A stretch of 64,000 bases of DNA, from NCBI GenBank assembly GCA_963693085.1, contig OY856410.1:561895906-561959905 (forward strand). The letters are read 5' to 3'. The notes beneath the pieces are model-generated. The model saw only the letters and a list, made by a program, of their open reading frames with translations, ran no database searches and was not told the DNA's origin. The translations under genes and the position numbers were made by a program. Shown here one piece after another: positions 35,699 through 46,426 of this stretch. The stretch is from Alisma plantago-aquatica (Eukaryota > Streptophyta > Magnoliopsida > Alismatales > Alismataceae). How positions within the stretch are numbered: position 1 is the first letter of the stretch; every line of letters begins with the position of its first letter.

Positions 35699-38600
35699 TG
35701 TAACACCCCTCCCTAGGGTTACTTACATAACCAGCGGAAGCACAACCTAATCCCCAACATTGTCCATAATGTGGGGTACTTGGCATGTCAGGGAGAAAGT
35801 GTCACATACATGATCTCATATCAAGAAAAAATCACACTTGGCATTATTGAAACATAGATTCATACATAAGTTCTTCTTGGAAAGATAACTACATCATGCT
35901 TCTAAAGGTATGTTAATCATAAACTAGATAACATGAAAAAGATAGGATCTCCATAGATGGACGTCCCACCAGGCAACAACTTCTAACGTCTTGGATACTT
36001 GAAACTCCTTAAGCTGTCTCCTTACCTTTAGCTCCAACTTCTGCGGACATCTCGTCCCCAGCCATGCAAAATAAACAACACATCAGTAAGCGGTATTTGG
36101 CATCTTATATGACATAAAAGTAATTATAACTTGACATGATAAAATTTACTTGACATGACTTGACATAAACATTAACATGGATTTTTCTTAAGCATTCATG
36201 ATTCATAATTTGCATGCTGAATTGAATAGTAAGTATATGCATCCCTCTATGACGCCCCTGGAGGAGCACATGATTTCTAGGAAAGCCCTTGATGCTAGGA
36301 AAGCCCTTGACGACCCCTTGAGGTCCATGAGTCGGGAGCATATAAAAACTAATTCAATTCTATTTCATTTGATCATTTACATGACATTAACATTACCATT
36401 ACCATTAATATTAACAGGATCATTGAAATTTAACATGATGGGATTTCTCCCTCATAAACCATAATAGGGTTTCCCCCCCTCTTGATCATGATTCCTTAGC
36501 CTTAATTCATAATCAATAATTATAATAAGGGTTTTTACCATAAAATATAAGCAATCAATTAACAAAGTAAACATGATATCATGCTGAGAAAACATTCATA
36601 ATTCATGAAATATAATAAAGTGCATAATCATAACTAACATGCATTAAACCAATTTACTTGTGCCAAACATGCATGGTGCGCTTACCTATATTAAACCACC
36701 TTAGTGTTATGTCACTTGACTTTATTAAGCTTTTACACACCTGTAATTTTATTAAAACCATATCATGTATTTAAATCCATATTCATGAAACCCTAATCTC
36801 GTTCATGGAATAATTCAAGATTTTGGATGCGGAAATCAACATTTAAAAACAACACCAATCGATAGTAAATCTAGAGAGCTTTCCAAAACATGTTTATTTA
36901 TATTTTTCTAAGGTCGTATGCAAAAGTTATGAATTTTGCACTCTGGACCAATCAGAAATCAAGAAACCTTAGTGTGACATCATTCAAATCAAATATGAAT
37001 CTGATGTAAATCACAGGCTAAAAGTCGGAAAAACCTAGGCCGCGTGTTACACATGAATACAACATGTGAGGGTAAAACTGTCATTCAGACCCAATTATAA
37101 AGTGTGTGTGAGAAATTAAATCAAAGGTGAAATACCTATGTTGCCCTTGCAACATTGATTAGTTGATCAAAATCGTGGGGGGGGGGTCTCGGGGTCATTG
37201 AACACCCTGGATTCTTCCCCTGCAAGCCATGGCTCTCACACGATAGCCTGGAGCTCCATGCTTCGACCAGATCTTGGGGCAAGCTCCACAACTCAACTCG
37301 GGGGCTTATCATAAATGATTCAATGCCCTTTCTAGTCCTAACGACCTTCAAAACAATTCCGGTGATGGTCTGGAGTGCAGGAGTGCATCTCCTCCATGGC
37401 CAAAAATAGGGGAAGGGGCGGCAGATCCAAAGCCAACGAAGAGGGCTAGAGCAAGGCCAAAAGGTGGTCAAAAAACATTATGGGAGACACATCGAGATCG
37501 GAGGTACCACTTCTGTGGTTGGAGTACCACTGAAATGCCATGGCGACTAGCACCGACATGACCCCACAAAGTGGGCCTAAAGGGTACACCGACTGAGATG
37601 AATGCGCAGCAAAGTAAAGATGAAAGGACGGAGAAGGGTCGTTGGTGATGCTCACCGCGTGGCCAATTGCACCCATGGAGACGGAGAGGCCTGGGGTGAG
37701 GTGAAGGTCGCCGGAAAACCACTACGAGTAGGATGATGAGTTTGGAGGCATACACGGTCAAATCGACTGATGCGGAGGAAGTGAAATGGTGCGGATGTGC
37801 TTGTGGCACCCATAGATAGGTGTGGGGTTGGATAGAATTTTGTCTGTGCAAGGGGGGTGCGAGCCCTATATTGGGTGTTTGCCCTACAGAGAATGAGAGG
37901 GCATGGGTTAGGGCTCGCTCAGATCGGGGAAGTCTCACAAATTCAAAACACGAGAAATCTCTGGAAACGATCAAGGGATGATCGAGAAACAGATTGGGGA
38001 AGCAACAACATGTGAAATGGCTCAGTTGAGCGGACAGTGCGGAGGTAGATGACGATGTGGGGAGCGTCAGATTTGATCGAACGGTCACAATTCCGTGCGA
38101 GAAAAGGAAACAGTAAAGGAGTGTGTGACAGTGTTGAATAACTGAAACTATAGAGTAATTTCATGCATTTAATGTATTTGTAATTAGTCCTTTATCAAAC
38201 TATATGGAAAACTTCCCAAATTTATTAAAGGGTTCAAACTTGGTCAAAATGATACTAAATTTGGACCACATGTCCAATAAGCAGTCTAGATCTTTTCCAA
38301 ACACTTAAATTTCTTCTTTGACTATCTATGTTCATTAATTCGTTAAAAGTTATTCATCTTGAATTATGTACAAAAAGGATGGAATAATATGCACTATCTT
38401 TCCATAATTGTTTCCCTTGAGTCTACGACGTGATGAATTATTATTACCCACTCACAAGTCATGTGCTATATGTTTCATATCCCTTCTTATATTTATTTTA
38501 ACCATCATGATAAGAGAGAGGAAAGTGAAAGGGAAAACATTTTAAGTTGATTGCACCTCATGATGCACATATGTAAAAAGAAAACTGTTTTTGAGCCTCA

Positions 38601-38734
38601 TTTTATTTTCTCCAATTATTCTTCTATAAAGAGTATAATTTCAAGGTCTTTTCATACTAAACCCCTCAACCATTTGTTACTTTGGAAAAGTCCCATTCTA
38701 ATTTTTAAATAAACTTGAAAATTGGGAGGTTACA
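35699..38734 (-). repeat. Element G LTR 3
   Basis: 3,036 bp; ends GGGAGGTTACA before the acttc target repeat. The T-to-G change in the terminal block (GGGAGG against GGGATG) is private to this copy. Confidence 0.92.
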
Positions 38735-40065
38735 ACTTCCAACTATACATCCTCCTACTGAAGTGATGTTGGCATGTCTTGTTTCATGATATGTCAAAGA
38801 GAATAAGTATGTCCTGTGTACAAACCTTGACGATGATGAATTCCTGGTTGACCTTGTATCGTACAATCATAATCCTATATTGTCACATATCCCAAACTAC
38901 TCCTTGAAGCATTACAGAAGATGACGTATCCTTTGCTTTGTTCTGGAAACACTAACACTAGAACCCTTATCCATTTCTCCTTCAACATCTTAGAAAGAAC
39001 ATTGACACTTTTCATTCCATATAGGAAGGAACACTTTTCCTAGTAAACCTTGTTAGGGGTAAAGCAACAACACAAACGTTCTAAATGGACTTCATATACT
39101 GTCCTTCTAGGCTTATGAAGCTTTGAATCTAAGTTGGTGTTTGGTCCCACTCCAACACTATCTCCACTCTATTTGGATTCACACACATACTTAGCAGATA
39201 TATCATAACCCCAAGAAGACACTTTAACTAACCTCAAACTCACTTTTGTTGAACTTATCACAACTCATAAGGACATGACCTGAGCATTCTATTTATCAAG
39301 TCCATAAATGTTGCTGATGCATTTGCTAGTCCATACGACACAACCATGAACTCACAGTGACCATACAACTTATGTCATCCACTTTTATTCTTATTTGATG
39401 ATATCCCATCATTAGGTCTTTGAGGAAACACTATAGTACCTATTAACCGATCAAAAAACTATCTATCCTCGGCAGTGGCCTTGTCCAACTGTCGGTAACC
39501 CATATGCATCATCACTGAATCACTCCTCTTCTTTCTAAACAACACTTGGATAATTTTAACATCAAACTCTCTCCTTCTCTGGGAAAAGTAACACTAGGAA
39601 GATTATATGATAAACTTCTTCAACTCACATACTATTGGTATGCCCTGGATACTAGGAATCGTCACCTTGATATCCACTTCATGTACCAAGAGGAGCTCAC
39701 ATCCCGATCTCATCCACTTCTCTGCCACCATAACCAACTCAAAACATATAGGAGGAGTCTTTCCTAACTCTTGGAAGGCTAAAAAAGCATGCACATCATA
39801 GAATTCCATGATCTTGGAACAAAGGTCCAAAACTACCATGCGCTATAAAAAGATATCCACCCCCAAGATTATAGTGAATCCTCATGCACCAAGTGGCATA
39901 AGATCCACTTGAAAGTTGCGCCTTGAAAATAAGGAACACAAAGGGAAACACACTTCCAACACAACAACACTGTCCGAGGGCTACTAGAAAGGGGGTTACC
40001 TATTCTATCATCATCGTGTGGGTTACAACTTTTTATGGACCATTTTACCTTTTTCATATAGGTTC
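38735..40065 (-). pseudogene. Protease-RT-RNase H remnant of element F
   Basis: Minus-strand translation gives, in order, a protease end (HLVHED followed by IILGVDIF, compare the usual DVILGMDWL), a linker (AEKWMRSGCELLLVHEVD..IQGIPIV) typical of chromovirus pol, and RT blocks ([40 protein letters not shown]). Stops and deletions interrupt every block, and the catalytic YIDD region was not found. It is cut off from its integrase by G and from its 5' side by B. Confidence 0.7.
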
Positions 40066-41682
40066 TGACGTGTATTTTACTACGCGCTAAAAACACAAGT
40101 ATACGCGTCGAGTAGTACAGGCCTTTGTGAGGCCCGAGTTGAACACAGGGATACTCAGAATTGTCAGAGACTCCTACTAACTATTTGCGATCAGCTAAGC
40201 CGAATAACAAATTGGGGTTTGTTGTCAAAATTAAAAGAAAATAAAAATAAAACAAAGCAAACAATCGATTAAAGGTTAATTTAATCAATTCAAAAAGGTA
40301 TCTTTAGGATTGCGGTTTCACCGCGGGTATTCATTGTATTAGATTTTATATAATGCCTCACTCTTCTCTCTCTATCCGGGTAGTGGCCTGAAAACATAAT
40401 TGCCCACTGTCGTGGTGCAATTCACTACTTAGGTTTAGGTCGGTTCCACTGTCGTAGTAACCTATTCCCTAAACTAAGTGCATTATGAACGATCTCTCAG
40501 TATCCACCATTAATTTTACACTACCTTGTTTAAGGGATTTATCAATTAATGTAGGTTTCGTCTCTTTTCAGCCGTTAATCCTTCTGTCGAAGTGATTAAG
40601 GGCATTAGATTATTATTATTGTGATCAAGCATAACAATATATGGAGAAAATGAAGCTATACCACGGATTTAAGAGAGAAAATATGAATTACTATTATAAG
40701 ACTGTCATACAATGAATTCCCGGGCTACTCCCGGTCCTAAAGATGGAGGGGATTAGCCCCGCATGTTCATCTCACACAAGTACATGGTAGAAATAGGGGA
40801 AATCATATGAAAAATGTGAATTGAATGGGAAAACCCCTGAACGGAGAAGAACCGATTGATCCTTTGCATAGAACACATGCTTTCCCACCTCTCAGTGGTG
40901 AAATACGTCTTCGGCAGTGTCCGGATCGACTGGTATGAACTTCTGGCCTCCGTTCTCCTTTTTCTCGCTCCTCCGCACTTGTGCAATGGCTAATCTGCCC
41001 TCCTCTCTCTCTAGGCGGCCGTCCTTAGGTATAAGTCCCTAATTAGGTCGCTAATTAACTCCAACCACCCGATTGAGATCATTAGAAAGCAAACTCATAT
41101 CCTACGGCGTCGATACCATCGACGCGAGTCGATGGTATCGACCCGCTACAGTAGCGGCTGGCTGCAAACCCTTCCTTTTTCGCGCCCGACATCATCTCGA
41201 TACCATCGACTCAGGTCAATGGTATCGAATCCCTTTTTGGCTTCGGTTCTATCATTTTGCGATGCTGTAGCCTCCATGTGTCGATGGTATCGACTTGGTG
41301 TCGATACTATCGACTGCTTCTTCGCCATCAATCTGAAGACGTCTTGATACCATCGACATCAGCGTCGATGGTATCGACTCTTTGCTGCTCCTTTCGGCTG
41401 GCAATCTACGGTCTTGTCGATGGTATCGACTCCCGTCGATGGTATCGACGGAAGCAAATACTTGTTTTTCCTGAAATTCAAAGACAAGATCAAATAAATC
41501 CACACAAATAATAATAATGTGATAATGAATGCTCAAAATGATAAAACTAAGGGGATTTGACATAAAATGATGGCAAAGACCAAAATGGATGAATTATGCG
41601 ATATTAATCATAGAAATGACTAATTAAAGCATAAACCACATATAAAACAGGTCTATAAATGCGAATCAAAATCATCACATCA
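40066..41682 (-). repeat. Element B 3' LTR
   Basis: 1,617 bp, TGACGTGTATTTTACTAC to ATCATCACATCA on the plus strand. Dyad array at 41109-41449. It is 19 bp shorter than the right LTR because it lacks one dyad copy near 41220. Confidence 0.92.
41109..41449 (-). repeat. GTCGAT-N3-ATCGAC dyad array, B 3' LTR
   Basis: About ten dyads, mostly with ACC/GGT centres and often as inverted pairs (41109-41123 with the next copy at +19). Confidence 0.9.
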
Positions 41683-41699
41683 AACTCCCCTAAGCTTGA
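41683..41699 (-). promoter_or_regulatory. Polypurine tract of element B
   Basis: The minus strand reads TTCAAGCTTAGGGGAGTTT directly before the LTR start TGATGTGATG, as in A. Confidence 0.85.
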
Positions 41700-43235
41700 A
41701 CATTGCTCGCCCTTGAGCAACTCATCCTTAGAATAGAATTGCAAAAGTCAACTGAAAAACAACACACCTACCCAACATCCCATATGACTCCCGCTGAACA
41801 TTCTCAAACCGGCCTTCTCTAACCACAGAACGGTAATTACCCTAAAGGTGACAGTAATCATCAATTAAAGAAAATGACCTCCAAACCGATGAACACTATC
41901 ACATAAGGCAGTTAACATAATAAAATTCGCCGGTTCAACATTAGTGCATCTCGTGATCGCCTATACTACGTTGCTCGCCCTAACTACCATCTACATGGAA
42001 GCAGTTCTCCTGATATTCATTAGTGAGGAGAAATTCACGGTGGCCTACCAATCCGAGTAACGGGTGGATGAAAATGGGTGGCTCATGGAAGAAAGTGGAA
42101 GTATTGTACAGTTTCAACATGCATAATACAAAAATGTCCTATATGATGCAAATGCACATTAGAAATGCCCTAATGCCTAAAATTGGGTGGAATGATGCAT
42201 ACACTAACCATCCGCCTCAAAATGAGATGGATATCTAGTCAAGCTACATCATGTACTCAATTATTCTGAAATGCAATTGATATCATGTTCCTTCCTCCTT
42301 ATTTCACTTTCTTCTAAATTCTTTTTCTTTTCTCTTTTTTTTTATATTGCAGATTTTCAGATTTTTCTTCAGCCCACATATCCATAATTGCTTAAAGATA
42401 ATTTTATGGGGCTATTTTCTTCATACTCATAAATTTTTGCGCTATTTAGAAGGTATGGAACAGTTTAATTCACCATTGGGAAAAATCGAGATACATGATG
42501 TACTTTATGCATGAAGATCATGAATGCAACTACATAGCATGCACCTAAAGGTAATGTGCATGCATCACTATATTTTTTTCTTTTTATGCAAACATATGGA
42601 AAATAGCAATGCAAGTCCTATCTAAATGCTATGCACACAAAAAGAAATTAAAACTGCACTTTACTTCCAATTCTTAGGTGGATTATGGAAAAATGAAGTG
42701 GAACGATCACAAGACTAGATGACTGAACCTTAGAAAGATATTATGCGTCCCTCCTTACTGACCTGTGTAGTAGTTTAGAAGGTTCTCTCTCTTATATCCA
42801 ATTAAGGTCTCATTACCATTTGGTTAGGTTAGGCTCAAACAACCATTACTGTCCACTTTCATGAATCATTAGGAGTACAGGTATGAAATGAAATGTTGTT
42901 TTAAAGTTGACATAATCAATCATTTTCATAGGATGTGTTCCCAAGGTTAAACAAGACAAGCTTTGCACACACACAAAAAATTTTAAATTTTCCCTTGATT
43001 TTCCCATGCACAAAATGAGATGACACAACTTTATGACATCCACGATTACACTAGATAGCATGTGGATCCTACAAAAACTAAAAATGCAAGAAAACAAATA
43101 ACAAGAACAAAAGCAATAATGCTAAAAACTAAAATCGATAAAAGATAAAGCTGTTCCAGCTACCCCCCTAAGCTTGAATTCGACTATGGCCTCATAGTCA
43201 AAAACAAACTTAAAGATTGGAACAGGGATACCGGA
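41700..43235 (-). other. Element B 3' UTR
   Basis: Non-coding, homologous in reverse to A 24118-25645. A second PPT-like run is at 43162-43175 (minus TAAGCTTAGGGGGGTA). Microsatellite-like T-runs near 42325-42345. No gene. Confidence 0.75.
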
Positions 43236-43330
43236 TCACTCCTGTGGAGGCGGAGGCGGGTACTGCCAGGGTCGTGGGGTCCGAATTTGCTCTAGATGAC
43301 ACTTGGCACAAGTGGAGGAAGAAATCATTG
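43236..43330 (-). pseudogene. C-terminal scrap of the third gene in element B
   Basis: The last codons (RTPRPWQYPPPPPQE, stop at 43236) match the A third-gene end (DPTTPQYPPPPEE). Everything between the dyad array and this tail is deleted, including the site of the A TATA box. Confidence 0.65.
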
Positions 43331-43396
43331 AAGATGTGACTTCATTTGACCAATAACCCCGTCTTGAATAACTGACACCGACACTGCTGTGTGCCC

Positions 43397-43732
43397 GTCG
43401 ATACCATTGACAGAAGTCGATGGTATCGACTTCGTTGATTAGGGAAACTACCTCGCGAGTCCGACCGCCGCCTTTTTCACTTGAAAATGTTAATACCATC
43501 GACACACCCATCGATGGTATCGACTCCACTGAGTCGATTCTTCTGAAAATCTCCAGAGATCTTGATGGTATCGACTGACATGTCGATACCATCGACTTTG
43601 ATATTGCGATCTGCCTGTAGGTAGGTCGATACCATCGACGAGGCCGTCGATGGTATCGACGCAGAGCAAAATCTGCAGTCATCAACCTGTAACCCGGTCG
43701 ATACCATCGACCAGTGTGTCGATGGTATCGAC
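43397..43732 (-). repeat. GTCGAT-N3-ATCGAC dyad array, B internal copy
   Basis: Ten dyads, largely as alternating ACC/GGT inverted pairs, between the post-pol hairpin and the deletion junction at about 43370. Confidence 0.9.
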
Positions 43733-43844
43733 TCTGCCTCAGCCTGCACATCAAACAAACTGATCACGATATCTTTTTATACTAAAAACTAAGTAAAAAC
43801 AAATTAAACTACGAATGTAATTAAACTATCCTACTGTACCGATG

Positions 43845-43862
43845 GTTGGGTTGCCTCCCAAC
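43845..43862 (-). promoter_or_regulatory. Conserved post-pol stem-loop, element B
   Basis: The minus strand reads GTTGGG-AGGCAA-CCCAAC after GGGCGCTT, identical to A, although the pol gene that precedes it in A is absent. Retention across the deletion suggests a cis role. Confidence 0.7.
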
Positions 43863-43906
43863 AAGCGCCCTTATTTAACGTCTTAGGCTAGACGACTTGA
43901 AGCTCA

Positions 43907-46241
43907 TCATCTTGGCACTTTGGGGCATGTGCTTAGAGGATCATGTGGTAACTTGAATTCAACTCGATCTCCTCCAATTCCCAAGGACAATGTACCTCTC
44001 CCTAGGGCAGTCACGACGTCCGCCGTTGCTTGGAACGGTCTTCCTAGAAGAATTTCACAGCTTTGGAGCGGTGGCATATCAATGACAACAAAATCCACTG
44101 GGAATATGAATCTATCCACTTTGACGAGAACATCCTCACACACTCCATATGGTCTCACGATAGACCCATCCACTAATTCAATTATTGCGGCCGACTTCTT
44201 TATCTCTTTTAACCCAAGTTTCTGAAATGTCGCCAGAGGCATGAAATTTATGCTGGCTACGGAATCACATTGCGCTTTAGGAAAATGTCGACCACCTATT
44301 GAGCAAGGAATGTAGAAGCCTCCTGGGTCTTTTCTCTTCTTTGGTGAACTCCTGTGAATCATAGAGCTCACCGTCTCATTCATCCGACAAATATCATCGT
44401 CTTTTATCCGCCGCTTCTTATTGATGATTTCTTTGATGAACCTCCCATAGGCGGGAACCTTCTCGATCATCTCCACTAGTGGAATATTGATGTGGAGTTT
44501 TCTAAACATTTCCAAGAACTTCCTAAAATGACGGTGCTCTTTCTTTGGCTTCAGCTTGTCCTGACTTGACACATCTGCTGCATTGACACGCCTGTGAGGT
44601 GGCACATACGAGCTTTTCGGGGCCAACTCCCCTAAGCTTGCTTCAATTACTCTCTCCGACGTGGACTTTGTCGAGACATTATCAACAGTAATTGCTTGTT
44701 GTGGTTCCTCTCTCGCATTAGATGTTTTCACACGTGCACAAACAGCCTTCAATTGTTCTTCTTGCCTAGTAGGAGACGTAAACCACCATGGGCTCTTGGC
44801 GGCGTTTCCAAAAAGAAAAAGTGCTTCCGCCTGGTAGTCCATAGTAAGTGCGAGGGTACGGTATTGCCGGTGTCGCCTCCGTATTAAAAATTAGTTTGCT
44901 TTCTTCTTTAGCTTCTTGCACCTGAGATTCCTCCTCATTGTTTACCACAGACATATACTTGACCTGATGGTGTGCTTGGGCCACGTTTGCATTCTCGGCC
45001 GGTTTCTGTTGATTGGTGTGCTTGATGGCCGCCACTTCACTAGAAATCTGTGCCACGGTGGTTTCTAATGCCCGCATTTGTTCTCCATGTCTTTGCAGCG
45101 TCTGCCCAAATTTGGTTAAGATATCACCTTGAGATTGTAATTGTTTACCGAACATAGCCATCATTTCCTGATTCTACTGAACCATTTGACTCAGTAGTTC
45201 AGTGTTCTTGTCCTCCGCTCTAGGTTGTGGCTTGGCATCTGGATCATGCAGAAAATTATTCGGATCCTTCCATGAGAACTTTTTATCTCTCCTCCATGCA
45301 TAGTCATTGTTTCTGTAGCCTTGCTGTTGCATGAATTTGACTTGGGCTTCCTCTTCCTCAGATGCATCATCCTTAGCTAGCAGCTTCTTGGCTAGAAGAT
45401 CTAACTTGTCGTTCAGTTCTTTAACTACTTTGGATTCACCTGCGACTCTAACCTGCTCCACAACACCTCTGTCACCCCATGACTGTTTCCTAGCCATGTT
45501 CTTTAATATCTCCCAGCACCTATCATCTGTGTTGTTCAAAAAGAATCCTGACCCGGCTGAATCCAAATTACTCCTATCGTGCTCGGAGAGAGCAAAATAG
45601 AAGATCTTCACCTGCGTCTCTTTATCAAGCCTGTGATGCGGGAACCTCCTCAGCATGACCTGAAATCGGTCCCAGGTCTCAGAATATGTTTCACTGGCCT
45701 GTTGGGTGAAATTATGAATCTTCCGGATCATGTCGTTAGTCTTCTCAGGAGGGAAGAACCTCTCAAAGAATACCTCCACCATATGGTTCCAAGACTCCAC
45801 GAACTCATCGTCCAAATTATGCAGCCACTCTCGCGCGGCTCCTGCTAAAGAACTCGGGAAGAGCTTGAGATATAGTGCATCCTGTAGAAACCGATCGATT
45901 TTAACCATGTCACAGTTCTCAATAAACTGGCTGATGTGCGCGACGGGATCCTCATTCTTAAGCCCATGAAAAGCATTCGACTTCACCAGATTTATCAACG
46001 CCGGATCAATCTTATATGTAGGTATGTTAATTGCCTGCTTCTTTATAGGCCCTTTGGAAGCAGATGAGGAAGAAGCTTTGATCTTCTCCCATATGGTCTG
46101 TGGCTCGGCCATGTCTTCTTATTCAGATTCAGAATCTATCTCTTCTTGGTGCTCTTGCTCGTGATTATCCTCATCCTCAGGTCCCGGCGGCGGAACCTCA
46201 GGTGTGCGATTAGCGTAGTCCGTACTACGTGTATGCACCAT
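43907..46241 (-). pseudogene. gag: Gag-protease of element B (broken)
   Basis: Start at ATG 46241 (MVHTRSTDYANRTPEV), as in A. Stops at 46119-46121 (TAA) and after MVQ at about 45174 (TAG), then a frame change near 44830. The longest clean stretch is 312 codons (MAEPQTIWEKIKASSSS onward), with the Athila capsid region (ALINLVKSNAFHGLKNEDPVAHISQF; REWLHNLDDEFVESWNHMVEVFFERFF; CWEILKNMARKQSW). The protease is near 44260 and reads CDSVASINFMPL: the glycine of the catalytic DSG is valine, one G-to-T change, so it is probably inactive. No CCHC knuckle is visible. Both in-frame stops sit where A has CAA codons. Confidence 0.88.
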
Positions 46242-46402
46242 GCAACGTACCTAAAATGAGAAAATTCTAGTTCAGTACTATGCTATGACGAGTATAAAAA
46301 TTATCAAACAATTTAAAAATATTTGAAGTTGTTTCAATCTAAATAAAAAATTTGGCCTAGAGTGGCCGCTCGTAGCACTCGAAGTGCCAACAATTCGCCG
46401 TA

Positions 46403-46420
46403 TCCCCGGCAACGGCGCCA
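46403..46420 (-). promoter_or_regulatory. Primer binding site of element B (tRNA-Asp)
   Basis: The minus strand reads TGGCGCCGTTGCCGGGGA, identical to C, six bases inside the 5' LTR. Confidence 0.9.
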
Positions 46421-46426
46421 AAAACT

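Larger units (their letters stand above)
28265..38734 (-). mobile_element. Element G: non-coding retrotransposon as LTR-int-LTR-int-LTR tandem
   Basis: 10,470 bp flanked by acttc (28260-28264 and 38735-38739). It has three LTRs of 3,026, 3,030 and 3,036 bp separated by two internal regions of 689 bp each. Orientation is minus: the PPT type AAGGTGGGTAGAAT abuts the left side of each internal region and an initiator-tRNA-Met PBS (TGGTATCAGAGC) abuts the right. There is no gag or pol. The single outer target duplication points to one insertion site enlarged by unequal LTR recombination. It lies in F between the integrase and RT remnants. Confidence 0.92.

Noticed and set aside
42023..42238. 71-codon frame in B 3' UTR
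   Set aside because: The homologous stretch of A (about 25150-25400) does not keep the frame.
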